Assembly (NCBI RefSeq): GCF_018333375.1
Contig: NZ_BORW01000001.1
Location: 248,001-312,000 of the forward strand
Source: Paenibacillus cookii
GTDB taxonomy: Bacteria > Bacillota > Bacilli > Paenibacillales > Paenibacillaceae
Reading direction: 5' to 3'
Length of the DNA stretch: 64,000 nucleotides
Part shown: positions 44,242-53,771 of the stretch, one piece after another
How the letters are laid out: every line of letters begins with the position of its first letter
How positions within the stretch are numbered: the stretch's first letter is position 1
Position numbers and translations under genes: made by a program
The notes under the pieces: generated by a model
What the model was told of the DNA's origin: nothing
What the model saw: the letters and a program-made list of their open reading frames with translations, nothing else
Databases searched by the model: none

Positions 44242-45654
44242 CTATTCCTGGATCCAGTTATGGTGGAAGACGCCTTCCTTGTCGACGCGCTTAAACGTAT
44301 GCGCTCCGAAGTAGTCGCGCTGCGCCTGAAGCAGGTTCGCAGGAAGTCTTTCGGTGCGGTAGCTGTCGAAATAAGCCAGCGCGCTCGCGAAGCCCGGCAC
44401 CGGAATGCCGCGGCTGACGGCTGCGGACACCGTTTGGCGCCATGCGTCTTGGTAGTTTTCGATGATGTCTTTAAAGAACGGATCGAGAAGCAGGTTTTTC
44501 AGGCCCGGATCTTTCTCGTAAGCGTCCGTGATGTTTTGCAGGAAGCGGGAACGGATGATGCAGCCGCCGCGCCAGATTCTGGCCAGGTCGCCGTATTTCA
44601 GATCCCAGCCGTATTCGTCGGAAGCGACGCGAAGTTGGGCGAACCCTTGGGCATAGGATACGATTTTGCTCGCAAACAGCGCTTTGCGCACGTTTTCGAT
44701 GAATTCGGCTTTGTCGCCCTGGAACGCTTCCGCTTTCGGACCGTTCAGGATTTTGCTTGCTTCCACGCGTTCTTCCTTCATGGCGGACAAGAAGCGGGAG
44801 AATACCGATTCGGTAATCATGGACAGCGGAACCCCGAGATCCAGGGAGCTTTGGCTCGTCCATTTTCCGGTACCTTTTTGGCCGGCCGCGTCAAGGATGA
44901 CGTCCACCATCGGTTTGCCCGTTTCTTCGTCTTTATGCGAGAAGATGTCGGCCGTGATTTCGATCAGGTAGCTGTCAAGCTCCCCTTTGTTCCATTCGCT
45001 GAAAATTTGGTGCAGTTCTTCCGCGCCGAGGCCCAGCGCATCCTTCAGCAGGTGGTAAGCTTCGCAAATGAGCTGCATGTCGCCGTATTCGATGCCGTTA
45101 TGCACCATTTTCACGTAATGGCCGGCGCCGTCCGGACCAATATATGTACAACAAGGTTCGCCGTTCACTTTGGCGGAAATCGATGTCAGGATCGGCTCGA
45201 CAAGCTCGTAAGCGCTTCTTGGTCCGCCTGGCATGATCGAAGGTCCTTTGAGAGCCCCTTCTTCGCCGCCGGAAACCCCTGCACCGATAAAGCGGAAGCC
45301 TTTTTCTTCAAGCATTTTGCTGCGGCGCTGCGTATCCGGGAAGTAAGCGTTGCCCCCGTCGATGATGATATCGCCTTCGTCCAGCAGCGGGATCAATTGC
45401 TCGATGGTCGCGTCCGTCGCTTTGCCGGCTTGTACCATGATCAAAATTTTGCGGGGTTTCTCCAGCGACTCCACGAACTCCTCCATGGAGAAGGTTCCCG
45501 TAAGGTTTTTGCCTTTCGCTTCTTCGAGAAGGGCTTCTGTTTTCTCCGGGGAACGGTTGAATACGGAAACGGTAAAGCCTCTGCTTTCAATGTTGAGAGC
45601 CAAGTTTTTGCCCATGACCGCAAGGCCAATGACACCGATTTGTTGCTTCGACAT
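44242..45654 (-). CDS. gnd: 6-phosphogluconate dehydrogenase, decarboxylating
   Basis: Oxidative pentose phosphate enzyme making ribulose-5-phosphate, CO2 and NADPH. 470 residues. N-terminal Rossmann motif [12 protein letters not shown] with NRSPEKT, whose Arg and Thr/Lys fit NADP; then [30 protein letters not shown] and the catalytic Lys in [17 protein letters not shown] use ATG 45654 ([10 protein letters not shown]), with GGAGG 5 nt upstream. Own promoter upstream. Confidence 0.96.
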   Translation of the reverse strand: MSKQQIGVIGLAVMGKNLALNIESRGFTVSVFNRSPEKTEALLEEAKGKNLTGTFSMEEFVESLEKPRKILIMVQAGKATDATIEQLIPLLDEGDIIIDGGNAYFPDTQRRSKMLEEKGFRFIGAGVSGGEEGALKGPSIMPGGPRSAYELVEPILTSISAKVNGEPCCTYIGPDGAGHYVKMVHNGIEYGDMQLICEAYHLLKDALGLGAEELHQIFSEWNKGELDSYLIEITADIFSHKDEETGKPMVDVILDAAGQKGTGKWTSQSSLDLGVPLSMITESVFSRFLSAMKEERVEASKILNGPKAEAFQGDKAEFIENVRKALFASKIVSYAQGFAQLRVASDEYGWDLKYGDLARIWRGGCIIRSRFLQNITDAYEKDPGLKNLLLDPFFKDIIENYQDAWRQTVSAAVSRGIPVPGFASALAYFDSYRTERLPANLLQAQRDYFGAHTFKRVDKEGVFHHNWIQE

Positions 45655-45702
45655 ATGGTCCTCCATCCTTTGCCTTTTTTTTTGGAAAAAATGAATACAC
45701 CT

Positions 45703-45731
45703 ATTTTAGCGTGTTTACGCGCGAAAGTGAA
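45703..45731 (-). promoter_or_regulatory. gnd promoter
   Basis: On the minus strand TTCACT (45726-45731) and TAAAAT (45703-45708) are 17 nt apart, about 48 nt before the start. Confidence 0.5.
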
Positions 45732-45756
45732 CCCCACGATGTAAACATCTCGTGAC

Positions 45757-45786
45757 AAAACACCCCGCAGTCTGCAGAGGTGCTTT
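45757..45786 (-). terminator. Terminator of the 198-residue unknown gene
   Basis: On the minus strand GCACCTC-TGCAG pairs with CTGC-GGGGTGT, then TTTTG. Confidence 0.6.
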
Positions 45787-45858
45787 TCGTCACTTGCTTT
45801 TCTATTTGCGGAAATGTCCCCGCCCATTAGGCTCCTCCCGCCTTTACCAGCGTATGCG

Positions 45859-46455
45859 TTACCATTCGAGCATCAGCAGCTGCCGGGAAAGATCGGCCAG
45901 CTTTTTGCGGCAAAGCTCCGCTTTATCTTCATCTCCGTTCTGAAGCGCTTCGTGAAGGCGCTCCAGTTCGTCATCCACTTCCAGCCGGAGAAGCAGCAGC
46001 CTCATTTCGCCTTCCTTCGAGAAATAAAGCTTCGAGATCTCCTGCTCTGTCATGAACGGCCCCTTTTGATACAGCACCCTTTGCTGGTATCCGGATATTT
46101 CAACCAAACGGATGACTTCGCCGAATAAAATGCTTTCCACCAAAATCTGGCGGTCCTTGAACCGTTTGACCACTGCATGGCCCCGCGTATCCTCGATCAG
46201 CTTCTCCATCCACTCCGCCAGTTTGGCGTCGCGGATCACGTAATCCCCGACCATTTTGTAGCCGTTTTTGGTCCGGTTGAACCGCAGCTTGACAAGTTTG
46301 CGCCCCGTTCTGACGGAAACGATGAACAGCGATTCGTTTTCGCTCCAGTACAGGGAGTAACCTTCCTGTATCAAATCCTTAATCAGGTCCTGAATATGCC
46401 GCCGGTTAAACCGAAGCTCCAGATTGCAGTACTCCACTTCATAGCTTTTGTTCAC
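45859..46455 (-). CDS. Conserved protein of unknown function (198 residues)
   Basis: Not recognised. A charged soluble protein; the N-terminal 75 residues alternate strands and helices (YEVEYCNLELRFNRRHIQDL, ENESLFIVSVRTGRKLVKLRF), the C-terminal 60 residues are helical and leucine-rich with many Glu/Lys, probably a coiled coil. It starts at a GTG (46455) with a perfect GGAGGG site 5 nt upstream. Own terminator, so monocistronic. No neighbour hints at its role. Confidence 0.7.
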   Translation of the reverse strand: MNKSYEVEYCNLELRFNRRHIQDLIKDLIQEGYSLYWSENESLFIVSVRTGRKLVKLRFNRTKNGYKMVGDYVIRDAKLAEWMEKLIEDTRGHAVVKRFKDRQILVESILFGEVIRLVEISGYQQRVLYQKGPFMTEQEISKLYFSKEGEMRLLLLRLEVDDELERLHEALQNGDEDKAELCRKKLADLSRQLLMLEW

Positions 46456-46567
46456 GGCACTCCCTCCTTCAGTTTTGGACCGCCTTTGACGAACAACCTG
46501 CGACTAAAGGGTTTGCAAATAACCAAAGATGCTTGCTTGCAGCCGATGTTGCAAAGTCCTGATTACG

Positions 46568-46597
46568 TTGAAAAAAGTCTTTGTTCTATTTTATACT
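46568..46597 (+). promoter_or_regulatory. Promoter of the DUF1054 gene
   Basis: TTGAAA (46568-46573) and TATACT (46592-46597) are 18 nt apart, 131 nt before the start codon. Confidence 0.55.
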
Positions 46598-46727
46598 TTA
46601 TCTTATGTAACGGTAACTTGGTTTATTGACTATTTTTACCCGCTCCCCGCCTCTGCCAAACAGGCAGCAACGACACGCGGTCGGCCTTAAAATAGACATC
46701 AACCCATTGCATAAAAGGAGGCGCATC

Positions 46728-47351
46728 ATGCCGTTTGAAGGATTTCATTCCAAGGATTTCGAAGTATTCAACGTTCCCGGTCTCGAACCCCGCATGGAAG
46801 CTTTGATTGCGAACGTCAGACCGAAGCTGGAGGAGCTCGGCCGCGAAATGGCCCCGTTTTTGTCCGCCCTTTGCGGCGAGGAAATGTTCCCCCATGTTGC
46901 CAAACACGCGCGCCGCACCATCAATCCCCCGAATGACACGTGGGTGGCCTGGGCCGCCAGCAAAAGAGGGTATAAAGCGCTGCCCCATTTCCAGGTAGGG
47001 ATGTTCGAATCCCATCTGTTCATCATTTTTGCGGTCATTTACGAAAGCCCGAACAAGGTCACGTTCGCGAAACATCTGAAGAAAAACCGCAGCCAAGTGA
47101 TCCAAAGCTTGCCGGCCCATTTCTATTGGTCCATGGATCATATGGATCCGGGCTTCACCCCCCATGCGGACATGAGTCCCAGAGCTTTCTCGGAGATGGC
47201 GGACAGGCTGGAAAAGGTGAAAAAAGCCGAAGTGCTCTGCGGTCTCCGCATTCCGAAAGGCGAAGCGGTGCTGGAAAACGGACCGGAGCTCGTCTCCGTC
47301 ATCCAGTCGACCTTCGAAACGCTGCTTCCCCTTTACAAAATGGCATTTTAG
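46728..47351 (+). CDS. DUF1054 family protein (YktB-like)
   Basis: A 207-residue member of the DUF1054/UPF0637 family, known from a structure of the B. subtilis relative YktB but without a settled function. MPFEGFHSKDFEVFNVPGLEPRM, NDTWVAWAASKRGYKALPHFQVG and HFYWSMDHMDPG fit the family (short parts shown). ATG 46728 has AAAAGGAGG upstream. Single gene. Confidence 0.88.
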   Translation: MPFEGFHSKDFEVFNVPGLEPRMEALIANVRPKLEELGREMAPFLSALCGEEMFPHVAKHARRTINPPNDTWVAWAASKRGYKALPHFQVGMFESHLFIIFAVIYESPNKVTFAKHLKKNRSQVIQSLPAHFYWSMDHMDPGFTPHADMSPRAFSEMADRLEKVKKAEVLCGLRIPKGEAVLENGPELVSVIQSTFETLLPLYKMAF

Positions 47352-47430
47352 GCGAGCGCATACGTTTCGCCGTCTATTGACAGGCGGTGATTCCGTTTCG
47401 CGAAACGAAACATAAAGCCTGATGGTGTTT

Positions 47431-47484
47431 AAAAAAGCTGCAATCCGTGTTCGGCGAATCGCCGTTCCGGATGCAGCTTTTTTT
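47431..47484. terminator. Terminator between the DUF1054 gene and the MFS gene
   Basis: AAAAAAGCTGCAATCCG pairs with CCGGATGCAGCTTTTTT with small mismatches; an inner hairpin CGGCGA/TCGCCG caps it. T-runs on both strands. Confidence 0.85.
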
Positions 47485-47522
47485 GCTAAAGGGCGAGCCC
47501 TTCGGCGCGAACTGGGCGCCCC

Positions 47523-48815
47523 TTACGAAAGCTGCGCCCCGGCCTTCATGCGCCGCGAAAGAACCAGATGGATCACGAACAGCATTGCCATCACGACCGC
47601 GCTCGCCAGAAATGGCGACGAATGCCCGAGCCGGTCCCACAGCTGTCCGGATACGACCGGGCCCACGACCATCCCCGACCCCTGGAGCGTAAGGAAAAAC
47701 CCCCACACCGCCCCGCGCTCCCCTTTCGGAACCAAATGCGACACGAAGGTGTTCCATCCGGGCAGGATCATCGCGTAGCTGATGCCGACGATGCATACGA
47801 ACACGAAAACCAGCGGCAGGGAACGCACGATCGAAAAAAAGCTCAGCGAAAAGGCAGCCAGCAGGAATCCCGCATTCAAAAACGGTCCCGTTCCGAAACG
47901 GTCGATCAGCTTCCCGCTCGGGATCAAGGCCAGCACCGTAATTCCTCCCCCCGCAATCAGCAGCAGGCTGTACATGTTCGGGGAAATGCGCAGCTCGTTT
48001 TGCACGTATAAAGTGATGACCGGGCTCAAAAGCCCGATGACGAAGGATTGGAGGAACAGCGCGGGATAGACCATCCAGCTTACCTTCAGCGTCGTCCGGA
48101 CTTCGCGCAGCGTCGATTTGACGCTTGCTCCCAGATGGGCGAGCTTCCCTGCCAAAACCGCAAACATGCCCTTGCCCGTTGCGGTGGCGGCCGCGGCCGC
48201 CGTTTGGAACGGGATTTTCACTTTCGACGGCAGCAGCAGCGCGACCAACACCAAAACGATGCCGACCCCGATCAAAATCAAAAAAGCGGTATGGTAATTT
48301 TTCTCCGTCCGGTCCATCAAAAAATTCATGACGATCGGACCGGCCCCCGTGCCGGCCAGCGAAGCCATTTCCAGCGTGCCCAGAGCCTGCCCATTGCTGC
48401 CCTGCGGCCCCGATATTTCCGTCGTTCCCGTCATGGCGGTCGGCCACAGCGGCGACGTCCCCAGCCCGAGAATAAAACAGGCCAGCGACAGCCAGAACGC
48501 TCCCGAAAAAAACGCGATCATGCAAAGGGCGATCACCGTCATGATCAACGCTCCGGCCATCGTTTTCCGGTACCCGAGCCGCTCCCCGATCCAGCCGAAC
48601 GGGCTTCTGAACAGGTTATCGCCGATGTATTGGAGGGAAAACGCGATTCCGATGGTATGCGCGGATAGACCGAGCGAATTTTTCATGTAGACGGGCAGCA
48701 CGGCGACCAGCAGCGAACCCTTCATGAACTCGACTAAAAATATAATGATGAGCAGCCCAACGAAAAAAGGGGATCTGAGCCGTTTTACGGCGGCTGCTCC
48801 CGCGATCGGCGGCAT
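47523..48815 (-). CDS. Major facilitator superfamily transporter
   Basis: A 430-residue membrane transporter with about twelve helices in two halves joined by a cytosolic loop with an Ala-rich part (around residue 190-210). The loop 2-3 motif is FRSPFGWIGERLGYRKT, a variant of the MFS motif A, and GKLIDRFGTGPFL is its second copy. The substrate cannot be read; drug export is possible. ATG 48815 (MPPIAG) has AGAGG 11 nt upstream; two earlier in-frame ATGs have no better site. Single gene, divergent from speA. Confidence 0.85.
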   Translation of the reverse strand: MPPIAGAAAVKRLRSPFFVGLLIIIFLVEFMKGSLLVAVLPVYMKNSLGLSAHTIGIAFSLQYIGDNLFRSPFGWIGERLGYRKTMAGALIMTVIALCMIAFFSGAFWLSLACFILGLGTSPLWPTAMTGTTEISGPQGSNGQALGTLEMASLAGTGAGPIVMNFLMDRTEKNYHTAFLILIGVGIVLVLVALLLPSKVKIPFQTAAAAATATGKGMFAVLAGKLAHLGASVKSTLREVRTTLKVSWMVYPALFLQSFVIGLLSPVITLYVQNELRISPNMYSLLLIAGGGITVLALIPSGKLIDRFGTGPFLNAGFLLAAFSLSFFSIVRSLPLVFVFVCIVGISYAMILPGWNTFVSHLVPKGERGAVWGFFLTLQGSGMVVGPVVSGQLWDRLGHSSPFLASAVVMAMLFVIHLVLSRRMKAGAQLS

Positions 48816-48923
48816 GGTCTCACATCCTCTACTCATGATTTGCAATAATTCCCCTAAAATAACGCATATTTATAATGTACCCCAAATTCTTCCCGGAATT
48901 TCACCGGGGCGCGAAATGCATGC

Positions 48924-48951
48924 TTGCAATCGCCCCCCATTTTGCTATACT
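48924..48951 (+). promoter_or_regulatory. speA promoter
   Basis: TTGCAA (48924-48929) and an extended -10 TGCTATACT (ending 48951), 16-nt spacer, 44 nt before the start. Confidence 0.65.
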
Positions 48952-48994
48952 CATCCTTGTAATTTTAACAGATGAAAGGTTGTGACAGCATACG

Positions 48995-50470
48995 ATGGAC
49001 CACCGCCGTACGCCGCTATTTACTGCTTTGAAGGAACACGCGGCAAGCAATCCCGTACAATTTCATATTCCCGGACACAAAAAGGGCATGGGAACCGACG
49101 CCGAATTCAGGGAGTTTATCGGCGATAACGCCCTATCCATAGATTTAATCAACATCGCGCCGCTGGACGATTTGCATCAGCCGACCGGCGTCATCGAAGA
49201 AGCGCAGAAGCTCGCCGCCGACGCTTTCGGCGCGGACCATACTTATTTTAGCGTACAGGGGACAAGCGGTGCCATCATGACGATGATCCTGTCCGTATGC
49301 TCCCCGGGCGATAAAATCATCGTCCCCCGGAACATTCACAAATCGGTCATGTCGGCCATCATTTTCTCCGGCGCCAAGCCGGTGTTCGTGTCTCCGGCAC
49401 GCGACGAAAACTTGGGCATCGACCACGGCATTACGACCAAATCCGTCCAGCGTGCCCTGGATCGCCATCCGGACGCCAAAGCGGTCCTGGTCATTAACCC
49501 GACGTATTTCGGCGTATGCGCCAATTTGAAGGAAATCGTCGACCTGGCCCACAGCCGCAACGTGCCCGTCCTTGTCGACGAAGCCCACGGCGTGCTCATT
49601 CATTTCCATGAGGACCTGCCGATGTCGGCCATGGAAGCCGGCGCCGATATGGCGGCAACGAGCGTTCACAAACTCGGGGGATCCATGACGCAAAGCTCGG
49701 TGCTCAATCTGAATACGAAACACGGTTTCGTCAATCCGCAGCGCGTGCAAACGATCATCAGCATGCTGACGACGACCTCGACCTCGTACCTGCTGCTGGC
49801 CTCGCTGGACACTTCCAGACGGAACCTGGCCATTAACGGCCACGCCATGGCGCAAAAAACGATCGATCTTGCGCAAAAAGCCCGCCGCAGCATCAACGAA
49901 ATCGACGGCTTGTACTGCTTCGGAGACGAAATCCTCGGAGGCGAAGCGACGTTCGATTACGATCCGACCAAGCTGACGATTCACGTTCGCCATTTGGGCA
50001 TCACCGGTTACGAAACGGAAAACTGGCTGCGCGAGCACTACAACATCGAAGTCGAACTGAGCGACATGTACAACATCCTCTGCCTGATCACCCCGGGCGA
50101 TAACGAGGAAACGGTATCGATCCTGCTTACCGCGCTCCGCAAGCTGTCGGAGACGTATTACAAAGTGAACGAGGCCAACGAATTGATCGTCAAAATCCCG
50201 GAAATCCCCCAGCTTTCCCTCATCCCAAGGGATGCTTTCTACGGGGACACCGAGGTGATTCCGTTCAAGGAATCCGCCGGCCGGATCATCGCCGAGTTCA
50301 TCTACGTGTACCCGCCAGGAATCCCGATTCTGCTGCCCGGCGAAGTCATTTCCCAGGACAACATCGATTACATCATCGACCACGTCGACGTCGGCCTGCC
50401 CGTGAAAGGCCCGGAAGACCGTTACATCAAAAACGTCAAGGTGATCGTGGAAACCGACCCTATTTTTTAA
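48995..50470 (+). CDS. speA: Arginine/lysine/ornithine decarboxylase, SpeA type
   Basis: PLP enzyme of 491 residues, like B. subtilis SpeA, which makes agmatine for polyamine synthesis. The start FHIPGHKKGMG is typical of the short Firmicutes class. The Schiff-base lysine is Lys226 in SVHKLGGS, and the PLP-binding Asp is in VDEAHG. Substrate (arginine rather than lysine or ornithine) is inferred from similarity. The ATG has only a distant AAAGG site. No speE or speB lies beside it. Confidence 0.88.
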   Translation: MDHRRTPLFTALKEHAASNPVQFHIPGHKKGMGTDAEFREFIGDNALSIDLINIAPLDDLHQPTGVIEEAQKLAADAFGADHTYFSVQGTSGAIMTMILSVCSPGDKIIVPRNIHKSVMSAIIFSGAKPVFVSPARDENLGIDHGITTKSVQRALDRHPDAKAVLVINPTYFGVCANLKEIVDLAHSRNVPVLVDEAHGVLIHFHEDLPMSAMEAGADMAATSVHKLGGSMTQSSVLNLNTKHGFVNPQRVQTIISMLTTTSTSYLLLASLDTSRRNLAINGHAMAQKTIDLAQKARRSINEIDGLYCFGDEILGGEATFDYDPTKLTIHVRHLGITGYETENWLREHYNIEVELSDMYNILCLITPGDNEETVSILLTALRKLSETYYKVNEANELIVKIPEIPQLSLIPRDAFYGDTEVIPFKESAGRIIAEFIYVYPPGIPILLPGEVISQDNIDYIIDHVDVGLPVKGPEDRYIKNVKVIVETDPIF

Positions 50471-50505
50471 ACAAGGACGCCAGCAAAACTTGGGCGCGAG
50501 CAAAA

Positions 50506-50541
50506 TAACCCGGTACCGCAAATGCGGCACCGGGTTTCTTT
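50506..50541 (+). terminator. speA terminator
   Basis: AACCCGGTACCGCA pairs with TGCGGCACCGGGTT (one mismatch) around AA, followed by TCTTT. Confidence 0.8.
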
Positions 50542-50565
50542 ATGCTCTGGAGGCTTCCCGAAGAA

Positions 50566-50880
50566 TCAGTCTTCCTGCTGGGCAACAAGCTCGTTGTAAG
50601 CCGCTTCCACGGCATTCCATTCTTCTTCGTCTTCAATATTGTAAAGCATCATCTCATCGTTTTCTTCTTCCACGCGCAGAATGATGCCGTCAGCTTCCGG
50701 ATTTTCACGCTCGAGCAGCAGCGCATACAAATTCTCGCCAACGTCAAACGTTTCAACAAGAACCATCTCTACATCGTTGCCTTGCTCGTCGGTCAGCGTC
50801 AAAACAAATTCTTCATGCTCATGATCGTGATCATGGTCATGGCCGCATGCATCGCCGTGCTCATGTGTGTGATCGCTCAT
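50566..50880 (-). CDS. DUF1292 domain protein (YrzB-like) with His-rich N-terminus
   Basis: A 104-residue acidic protein. The C-terminal DUF1292 domain (FVLTLTDEQGNDVEMVLVE... EEEWNAVEAAYN) is that of B. subtilis YrzB, function unknown. The N-terminus is unusual: MSDHTHEHGDACGHDHDHDH holds ten histidines or so alternating with Asp/Glu, which could bind Ni or Zn. GAGG precedes the ATG by 9 nt. Single gene, convergent with speA. Confidence 0.85.
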   Translation of the reverse strand: MSDHTHEHGDACGHDHDHDHEHEEFVLTLTDEQGNDVEMVLVETFDVGENLYALLLERENPEADGIILRVEEENDEMMLYNIEDEEEWNAVEAAYNELVAQQED

Positions 50881-50974
50881 TACAAAAACCTCGCTTTAGG
50901 TTATATAGTCATACCTTCGTATCGTATCATGTCGGAAGGCTCTGGTCAATTTATCCTATTCCAAAAACGGGTTT

Positions 50975-51532
50975 TTAATTCAGAGCGGTGATTACTTTTT
51001 CGGCAACGAGTTGGTAATCGGCGTTTTTGGACGCTTTGATGTAGAATCCGACCTTGTATTTTCCGGCGACTTTGAAATCGTACGTAAAATCGTAGGTGCG
51101 GAACCAGAAGTTGTCTTTTTGGTTGCTCCCCAAATCCTGCGTCTGAATATCCTTGACGTGTCCGGACGGATCGGTGATGGCGACTTTGACGGACGACACA
51201 TGATCCGCCAAACTGTCGACCTGGCAGAATACGTTGAATTTCAGCTTGCCTTTGTTGACGTTACCGAATACGGTATCGCCATTGAATAGGAAAATATGTA
51301 CATTCGGCTTGATGAATTTTACCTGGTTCGAATCACCGTCCCAAGTCACCACGCCGTTAAACTCCCGGATGGGCACATAGGTCTTGCCGTCGATCACGTA
51401 ACCGCCGTCCTGCACTTCCTGACCGTTGATCCAAACTTTGATCTTCTGGGTCACCGAATCCGCGAACATGACGGAGCCGCCCATCAGGGAGAAGGCAAAG
51501 ACGCATACCAAAATCTTTTTCCAGCTTCTCAT
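50975..51532 (-). CDS. Exported stalk-domain protein
   Basis: A 185-residue secreted protein. The signal peptide (RSWKK, then a hydrophobic core) ends near MFADS. The mature part begins with a copper-amine-oxidase-N-like stalk repeat (VWINGQEVQDGGYVIDGKTYVPIREF), common in Paenibacillaceae envelope proteins, followed by a beta-rich domain that may be Ig-like (VSSVKVAITDPSGHVKDIQT). GGAGGG precedes the ATG. Role unknown, presumably in the cell envelope. Confidence 0.8.
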   Translation of the reverse strand: MRSWKKILVCVFAFSLMGGSVMFADSVTQKIKVWINGQEVQDGGYVIDGKTYVPIREFNGVVTWDGDSNQVKFIKPNVHIFLFNGDTVFGNVNKGKLKFNVFCQVDSLADHVSSVKVAITDPSGHVKDIQTQDLGSNQKDNFWFRTYDFTYDFKVAGKYKVGFYIKASKNADYQLVAEKVITALN

Positions 51533-51761
51533 CCTTTCATTCCCTCCATTTCCTTCATGCTGTTGTATATATATACTAAAAGTAAATGTGCAAGTTGCGG
51601 TCGGAACTTCCCTTTATGAGGTTAAATTTTTGAAACCAAAATTTCGGGTCTCTGTCTTAAGTTACAAAAACCTCGCGCTTAAAATAGCCCGCCATGTCCC
51701 TCTTCCTCGCCAGCACGAAAAAACCTGCGTAAACACGCAGGTTGCCCTTGGCCAAATACGG

Positions 51762-51956
51762 TCATTTCACTTTCGTTAATATGCAGGGCACGCCTTTGCC
51801 GACGGCGCCCGGCTCCCTCATGCGGGCAGCGTAAGCCATTCCGCGCGCGCATGGCGTTTTGCACGCCTCGCACACCTCCGACGTCACCAGCCTCATGCCT
51901 TTATATACTTTTTCCCCTTTAGCTTGCGCCGGTTTTTTGCCTTTTGACTTGACCAT
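51762..51956 (-). CDS. Small cysteine-containing protein (64 residues)
   Basis: A basic 64-residue protein starting [20 protein letters not shown]. Four cysteines: CEACKTPC (residues 29-36) and a later PC at 58, a possible metal knuckle. I start it at ATG 51956 with GGGGAA upstream; the open frame extends further but into the MBL gene's control region. I do not recognise a family. It is divergent from the MBL gene. Confidence 0.65.
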   Translation of the reverse strand: MVKSKGKKPAQAKGEKVYKGMRLVTSEVCEACKTPCARGMAYAARMREPGAVGKGVPCILTKVK

Positions 51957-52065
51957 GCCTGATTCCCCATTTCCTAAAAGCCTTTGCTGCATTGTATGGA
52001 GAACGGACCGAAAGTGGAACCTATGGTATATAATGATTTCTGAGACATCACGGGAGGTGTATTCC

Positions 52066-52803
52066 TTGAATTTGGAACTGCAAATGATCGGCACCGGCAG
52101 CGCCTTTGCCAAAACATACTTCAACAACAACGCCCTGCTTACGGACGGGGCTTTCACCCTTCTCATCGATTGCGGGGTCACCGCCCCGCTTGCGCTGCAC
52201 CGGCTCGGCAAATCCTTCGATGACGTGGACGCCGTCCTCATTACCCATATCCACGCGGATCACGTGGGCGGACTGGAGGAGCTCGCGTTTAAGATGAAAT
52301 TCACCTACAAACGCAAAATCAAACTGTACATAGCCGAGACGCTGGTCACGGCGCTCTGGGAGCATTCGCTCCGGGGAGGACTTTACCAGGAGGGGGAGAT
52401 CACGTGCCTCGAGGATCTGTTCGAGGTCTGCCCGCTTGCGCCTGAACAGGCCTACGACATTTCCGGGCATATTCGGGTCGAACTCATCCCGACCAGACAT
52501 ATCCCCGGCAAAAACAGCTATTCCCTGTTTATCAACGAACGGCTGTTTTACAGCGCGGATATGGTCTATGATCCCGGTCTGCTGCAGCAGCTTGTCGAGC
52601 GGCGCGGCTGCCGCATGATTATGCACGACTGCCAGCTTGAAGGCCCGGGCGAAGTTCACACGACGCTTGACGAACTGATGAGGCTGCCGGAGCAGATCCG
52701 CAGCATAACCTATCTGATGCATTACGCGGACAACAAAGACGACTTCGTCGGCAAAACCGGGGGCATGGCGTTTATCGAACAGGGGCGCATATACTCGGTT
52801 TAA
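52066..52803 (+). CDS. MBL-fold metallohydrolase
   Basis: A 245-residue metallo-beta-lactamase-fold hydrolase with HIHADH at residues 61-66 binding two metals, and later His/Asp ligands in [15 protein letters not shown] and HDCQLEG. It resembles RNase Z-like or phosphodiesterase-type members; the substrate is unknown. Start at TTG 52066, with GGGAGGTG 6 nt upstream; the frame runs further upstream without a good site. TATAAT at 52029-52034 could be its -10. Confidence 0.85.
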   Translation: MNLELQMIGTGSAFAKTYFNNNALLTDGAFTLLIDCGVTAPLALHRLGKSFDDVDAVLITHIHADHVGGLEELAFKMKFTYKRKIKLYIAETLVTALWEHSLRGGLYQEGEITCLEDLFEVCPLAPEQAYDISGHIRVELIPTRHIPGKNSYSLFINERLFYSADMVYDPGLLQQLVERRGCRMIMHDCQLEGPGEVHTTLDELMRLPEQIRSITYLMHYADNKDDFVGKTGGMAFIEQGRIYSV

Positions 52804-52819
52804 TCCGTCCCCTGCACGG

Positions 52820-52864
52820 CAAAAAGCCGGTACAGGCATTCATCATGCTTGTACCGGCTTTTTT
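52820..52864. terminator. Terminator behind the MBL gene
   Basis: AAAAAGCCGGTACAGGCA pairs with TGCTTGTACCGGCTTTTT (small mismatch) with T-runs on both strands, serving the convergent DUF3892 gene too. Confidence 0.9.
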
Positions 52865-52875
52865 AGCTTGCCGTC

Positions 52876-53115
52876 TTATTCAAAACGGGGCAAATGATCC
52901 AAATTGTTCGATGGATCGCCATCCGCGTCGCCGCGAATATACATTTCCCCGTCTCTTCCTTTAAACACGTTGACGCCGGCAATCGCTCCGGCTTTGACTT
53001 CCTGCAGCGCCTCATCGTATTTCAAGACGCGTCCGGTCGAAGTTTTGAAAGCAGTCAAATCGCCGTCGCCGTTTTTTTGCACGGCGATAAACGTTTCACG
53101 GCCTGGATTTCCCAT
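52876..53115 (-). CDS. DUF3892 domain protein
   Basis: A 79-residue protein of the DUF3892 family: TFIAVQKNGDGDLTAFKTSTGR, GAIAGVNVFKGRDGEMYIRG and DPSNNLDHLP. Function unknown. ATG 53115 (MGNPGRE) lies 9 nt behind AAAGGAG; the ATG two codons earlier is only 3 nt away from it. Single gene. Confidence 0.85.
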   Translation of the reverse strand: MGNPGRETFIAVQKNGDGDLTAFKTSTGRVLKYDEALQEVKAGAIAGVNVFKGRDGEMYIRGDADGDPSNNLDHLPRFE

Positions 53116-53197
53116 GGTCATCCGCTCCTTTACGCGTGAGATGCCCCAAAATGCGGGCATGTCTTAGCATCTCCCGGCAATGAAGCCTTTATTCGCC

Positions 53198-53644
53198 TTA
53201 CAGCGTTTTTTTCATGCGGACATGGGGAATGCCGGCATCGTCGAAGGGCTCTTTGGAAATCGTCTCGTAACCGAGCTTGGCGTAAAAACCTTCGGCTTGG
53301 CATTGCGCGTCCAAAAGGGCATAGGCGAGCCCCAGCTCGCGCGCCCGGTTTTCGAGCGCCATTAGCAGAATGCGGCCGTAGCCTCCTTGACGATGCTCCT
53401 TAAGCACGGCGATCCGCTGCATTTTAGCCGTTTCGTTGTTGTAGTAAATCAAACGCCCCGTGGCGACGTAGTCCCCGTTTTCATCCTGCACCAACAGATG
53501 GTGCACGTCGTCGCTGATCGTATCGAACTCGTCGACTTCAAGGTCCAGGGGAACGTTTTGTTCTTCGACGAATACCTTTTTCCGGATGTCCAGTCCCTGC
53601 TGCAGCAGTTCCGGCGTCGTTACAGTGATGATTTCGGCAGCCAT
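53198..53644 (-). CDS. GNAT family N-acetyltransferase
   Basis: A 148-residue acetyltransferase of the ElaA/YjcF-like type. The acetyl-CoA loop is VLKEHRQGGYGRILLMALE, preceded by MQRIAV. The opening IRKKVFVEEQNVPLDLEVDEFD is typical. Substrate unknown. GAGGGG precedes the ATG. Single gene. Confidence 0.88.
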   Translation of the reverse strand: MAAEIITVTTPELLQQGLDIRKKVFVEEQNVPLDLEVDEFDTISDDVHHLLVQDENGDYVATGRLIYYNNETAKMQRIAVLKEHRQGGYGRILLMALENRARELGLAYALLDAQCQAEGFYAKLGYETISKEPFDDAGIPHVRMKKTL

Positions 53645-53716
53645 GATGAAACCCCTCTTTCGTCTTTCGTTGTGTCCGTTTTACCGCTTCCATTGCCAAA
53701 AACACGGTTCGATTAT

Positions 53717-53745
53717 TATACAAAAAAATGAATTTCATGTATAGT
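53717..53745 (+). promoter_or_regulatory. Promoter of the 39-residue membrane protein gene
   Basis: TATACA (53717-53722) and TATAGT (53740-53745) are 17 nt apart, 26 nt before the start. Confidence 0.45.
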
Positions 53746-53771
53746 GGAGGTATATCACGGAGAGGAGCCGG

